From: an uncultured Clostridia bacterium
GTDB taxonomy: Bacteria > Bacillota > Limnochordia > Darwinibacteriales > DTU012
Direction: 5' to 3'
DNA: 34,671 nucleotides
Assembly (NCBI GenBank): GCA_900019385.1
Contig: FIZJ01000005.1
Location: forward strand, 1-34,671
The notes beneath the pieces were generated by a model that saw only the letters and a program-made list of their open reading frames with translations, made no database searches and had not been told where the DNA came from. This document shows, one piece after another, positions 32,928 through 34,671 of this stretch. Every line of letters begins with the position of its first letter. Position 1 is the first letter of the stretch. The position numbers and the translations under genes were made by a program.

Positions 32928-34409
32928 GTGGCAGAGGAACACAACGAACATCAACTGCCGTTGGAAGAACTGATGAAAATTCGCCGGGCCAAGCTCGAGG
33001 ATTTGTACAAGCAGGGGATTAATCCTTACGGAGAAAGGTTTGAACGAACTCATCTCGCCCGGGAAATCATCGATCATTTCGATCAGCTTGCCGAGACCGA
33101 GACTAGAATCGCCGGCAGAATCATGTCCTTTAGGACCCACGGCAAGGCTTCCTTTGCCGATTTGGCGGATCAATCAGGCAGAATTCAGCTGTACATCCGG
33201 GTGGATCAAGTTGGAGAAGCCAAGTATGAACAGTTCTGCAAGCTGGACATCGGCGACGTCGTCGCTGTTTATGGCCGCATTTTCCGTACCCGCCGCGGCG
33301 AGATCAGCGTCGAGGTATATGACTTCCTGATGATGGCCAAGTCGCTGCGGCCTCTGCCAGACAAGTGGTATGGGCTGAAGGACGTGGAAATCCGCTATCG
33401 GCAGCGCTACCTCGATTTGATCGTCAATCCTGACGTGCGAAAAGTGTTTGAAACGCGGAGCAGAATTATTCAAGCACTCCGCGGCTACTTGCTGGAGCGG
33501 GGGTTCCTGGAAGTAGAAACGCCGATGCTGAATGTAATTGCCGGCGGTGCCACCGCTCGGCCGTTTGTCACCTACCACAATGCCCTCGACATGGACCTCT
33601 ACATGCGGATTGCGCCGGAGCTGTACTTGAAGCGGCTTTTGGTGGGAGGGTTCGAGAGGGTGTTCGAGATCGGCAAGAATTTCCGCAACGAGGGTATTTC
33701 CACCAAGCACAACCCCGAGTTTACCAGTGTGGAAATCTACCAGGCGTATGCCGATGCCAGCGACATGATGAAGCTGACAGAAGAGCTGGTGGCCTATATC
33801 GCTCAGGAAGTCCTGGGAACCACCGAGGTGCAGTTCGGCGACTATACCGTCAACCTTGCGCCGCCGTGGCCGCGCCTGCCCATGCTTGAGGCAGTAAGGC
33901 AGTATGCCGGAGTCGATTTGGCGGGGTTGAGCGACGCCGAGGCTAGGGCCGCAGCCCGGGAAAAAGGCCTCGAGATTGATCCCGATGCATCCTATGCCCA
34001 GGTGCTGGAAGAGTTGTTTGATACATATGTGGAACCGAACCTGATTCAGCCGGTTTTCATCACAGACTACCCGGTGGAGATTTCGCCTTTGGCCAAGCGG
34101 AAAAAGGACAACCCGCAGCTGACCGAAAGATTCGAGCCGTTTGTAGTGACCTGGGAGATCGGCAACGGATTCTCAGAGCTGAATGATCCCATTGATCAGC
34201 TGGACCGCTTCCGCAAGCAGGTTGAGAAAAGAGAATCGGGCGACGAAGAGGCCCACATGATGGATGAAGACTTCATCGTTGCCTTGGAATACGGGATGCC
34301 GCCGGCAGGTGGTTTGGGGATCGGCATTGACAGGCTGGTGATGCTGCTGACCAATTCCCGTTCGATCAGGGATGTGATTCTGTTCCCACATATGCGGCCA
34401 AAGGGGTAA
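32928..34409 (+). CDS. lysS: Lysyl-tRNA synthetase, class II
   Basis: Charges tRNA-Lys; dimeric class II enzyme of 493 residues. The N-terminal OB-fold anticodon-binding domain (about 55-150, with IAGRIMSFRTHGKASFADL) is followed by the catalytic domain: motif 1 around RSRIIQALRGYLLERGFLEVETP (split by eye), motif 2 FEIGKNFRNEGISTKHNPEF, and motif 3 GGLGIGIDRLVMLL. The start is GTG at 32928, after GGGAGG. It ends 28 nt before a putative rRNA operon promoter, recalling the lysS–rrn neighbourhood in Bacillus. Confidence 0.97.
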   Translation: MAEEHNEHQLPLEELMKIRRAKLEDLYKQGINPYGERFERTHLAREIIDHFDQLAETETRIAGRIMSFRTHGKASFADLADQSGRIQLYIRVDQVGEAKYEQFCKLDIGDVVAVYGRIFRTRRGEISVEVYDFLMMAKSLRPLPDKWYGLKDVEIRYRQRYLDLIVNPDVRKVFETRSRIIQALRGYLLERGFLEVETPMLNVIAGGATARPFVTYHNALDMDLYMRIAPELYLKRLLVGGFERVFEIGKNFRNEGISTKHNPEFTSVEIYQAYADASDMMKLTEELVAYIAQEVLGTTEVQFGDYTVNLAPPWPRLPMLEAVRQYAGVDLAGLSDAEARAAAREKGLEIDPDASYAQVLEELFDTYVEPNLIQPVFITDYPVEISPLAKRKKDNPQLTERFEPFVVTWEIGNGFSELNDPIDQLDRFRKQVEKRESGDEEAHMMDEDFIVALEYGMPPAGGLGIGIDRLVMLLTNSRSIRDVILFPHMRPKG

Positions 34410-34436
34410 AAACGGCTGGCAAGGCAGAAAAAGTAC

Positions 34437-34465
34437 TTGCAATCCATGCTTGGCCGTGGTATACT
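34437..34465 (+). promoter_or_regulatory. Upstream promoter (P1) of a putative rRNA operon
   Basis: TTGCAA (34437-34442), a 17-nt spacer and TATACT (34460-34465). Confidence 0.7.
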
Positions 34466-34520
34466 AATCAATGCAGCAGCCGGTGACGGCCGCTGAAATT
34501 GTCTTGGTACAAGATGGCTG

Positions 34521-34550
34521 TTGACACCGCCCGAACAGGTGTGGTAAGAT
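34521..34550 (+). promoter_or_regulatory. Downstream promoter (P2) of a putative rRNA operon
   Basis: TTGACA (34521-34526), an 18-nt spacer and TAAGAT (34545-34550). It lies 56 bp after P1 between matching hexamers minus the element length; tandem promoters are typical of rRNA operons. Confidence 0.7.
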
Positions 34551-34671
34551 AAGAAAGCTGTCGCCAATGACAGATGCCGCAAATTGGCAGTTTGCCATGT
34601 TTGCCGGCATGGACCTTGAAAACTAAACAGCAGAAGTGCGAAAACGCAAGCAAGACCCTGTCAATGCGCTG
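34551..34671 (+). other. Probable 16S rRNA leader region, cut by the window edge
   Basis: Contains CCTTGAAAACTAAACAG at about 34614-34630, close to the boxA-proximal TTTGAAAACT sequence found before rRNA genes in Bacillus relatives, and a small GCGAAAACGC hairpin just after. No 16S start sequence is reached before 34671 and no protein gene is supported in 34410-34671. The rRNA assignment is inference from these signals and the lysS neighbourhood. Confidence 0.6.

Overview
This window looks like the chromosome of a spore-forming Bacillota (Firmicutes), with G+C in the mid-50s by eye. Supporting signs are the blocks gin–tmk–darA–yaaR–holB–ricT–rsmI and pyrG–fba–rho–rpmE, a T-box leader on metG, strong AGGAGG ribosome binding sites, frequent GTG/TTG starts, and tRNA genes with encoded CCA. 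The Gin-like anti-sigma factor and the phosphosulfolactate synthase point to sporulation. A three-gene phospholipid-transport operon, mlaE-mlaF-mlaD, whose MlaD carries a C-terminal beta-barrel-like domain, points to an outer membrane. The best guess is a diderm sporulating lineage of the Limnochordia/Hydrogenispora type; that placement is inference.

Layout. 1-2737: end of a sugar ABC importer operon (binding protein cut by the window edge, two permeases) and its terminator. 2736-2942 (-): a small membrane protein. 3109-7444: gin, tmk, short darA, yaaR, holB, ricT, rsmI, tightly packed. 7448-9498 (-): an MFS transporter followed by phosphosulfolactate synthase. 9556-12650: promoter, methionine T-box leader, metG, tatD. 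12662-13694: tRNA-Lys and tRNA-Glu, an FMN-binding-like membrane protein, then divergent tRNA-Gly (-) and tRNA-Arg. 13761-14600: folD. 14708-18382: mlaE, mlaF and a 726-residue MlaD. 18452-20043: HtrA-type protease and rlmH. 20131-24930: rex, argS, a DUF624-like membrane protein, pyrG. 24996-28255: two uncharacterised proteins, fba, rho. 28318-30767: LysM/M23 peptidase, rpmE, dusB. 30809-32253: HTH protein and its 'quinate dehydrogenase-like' partner. 32289-34409: promoter, greA, lysS. 34437-34671: tandem promoters and a leader that looks like the start of an rRNA operon.

The most notable system is the mla operon. MlaE (permease) and MlaF (ATPase) are standard. MlaD has a membrane anchor and one MCE domain, then thirteen tandem repeats of almost exactly 19 residues with heptad-like hydrophobic spacing, then a C-terminal stretch of alternating beta strands ending in Phe. 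The whole looks like a one-polypeptide bridge from inner to outer membrane, replacing the separate MlaC shuttle and MlaA. An HtrA-type protease lies just downstream.

Most other genes are housekeeping: nucleotide synthesis (tmk, pyrG), translation (metG, argS, lysS, tRNAs, rpmE, dusB, rlmH, rsmI), transcription (rho, greA, rex), replication (holB), one-carbon metabolism (folD) and glycolysis (fba).
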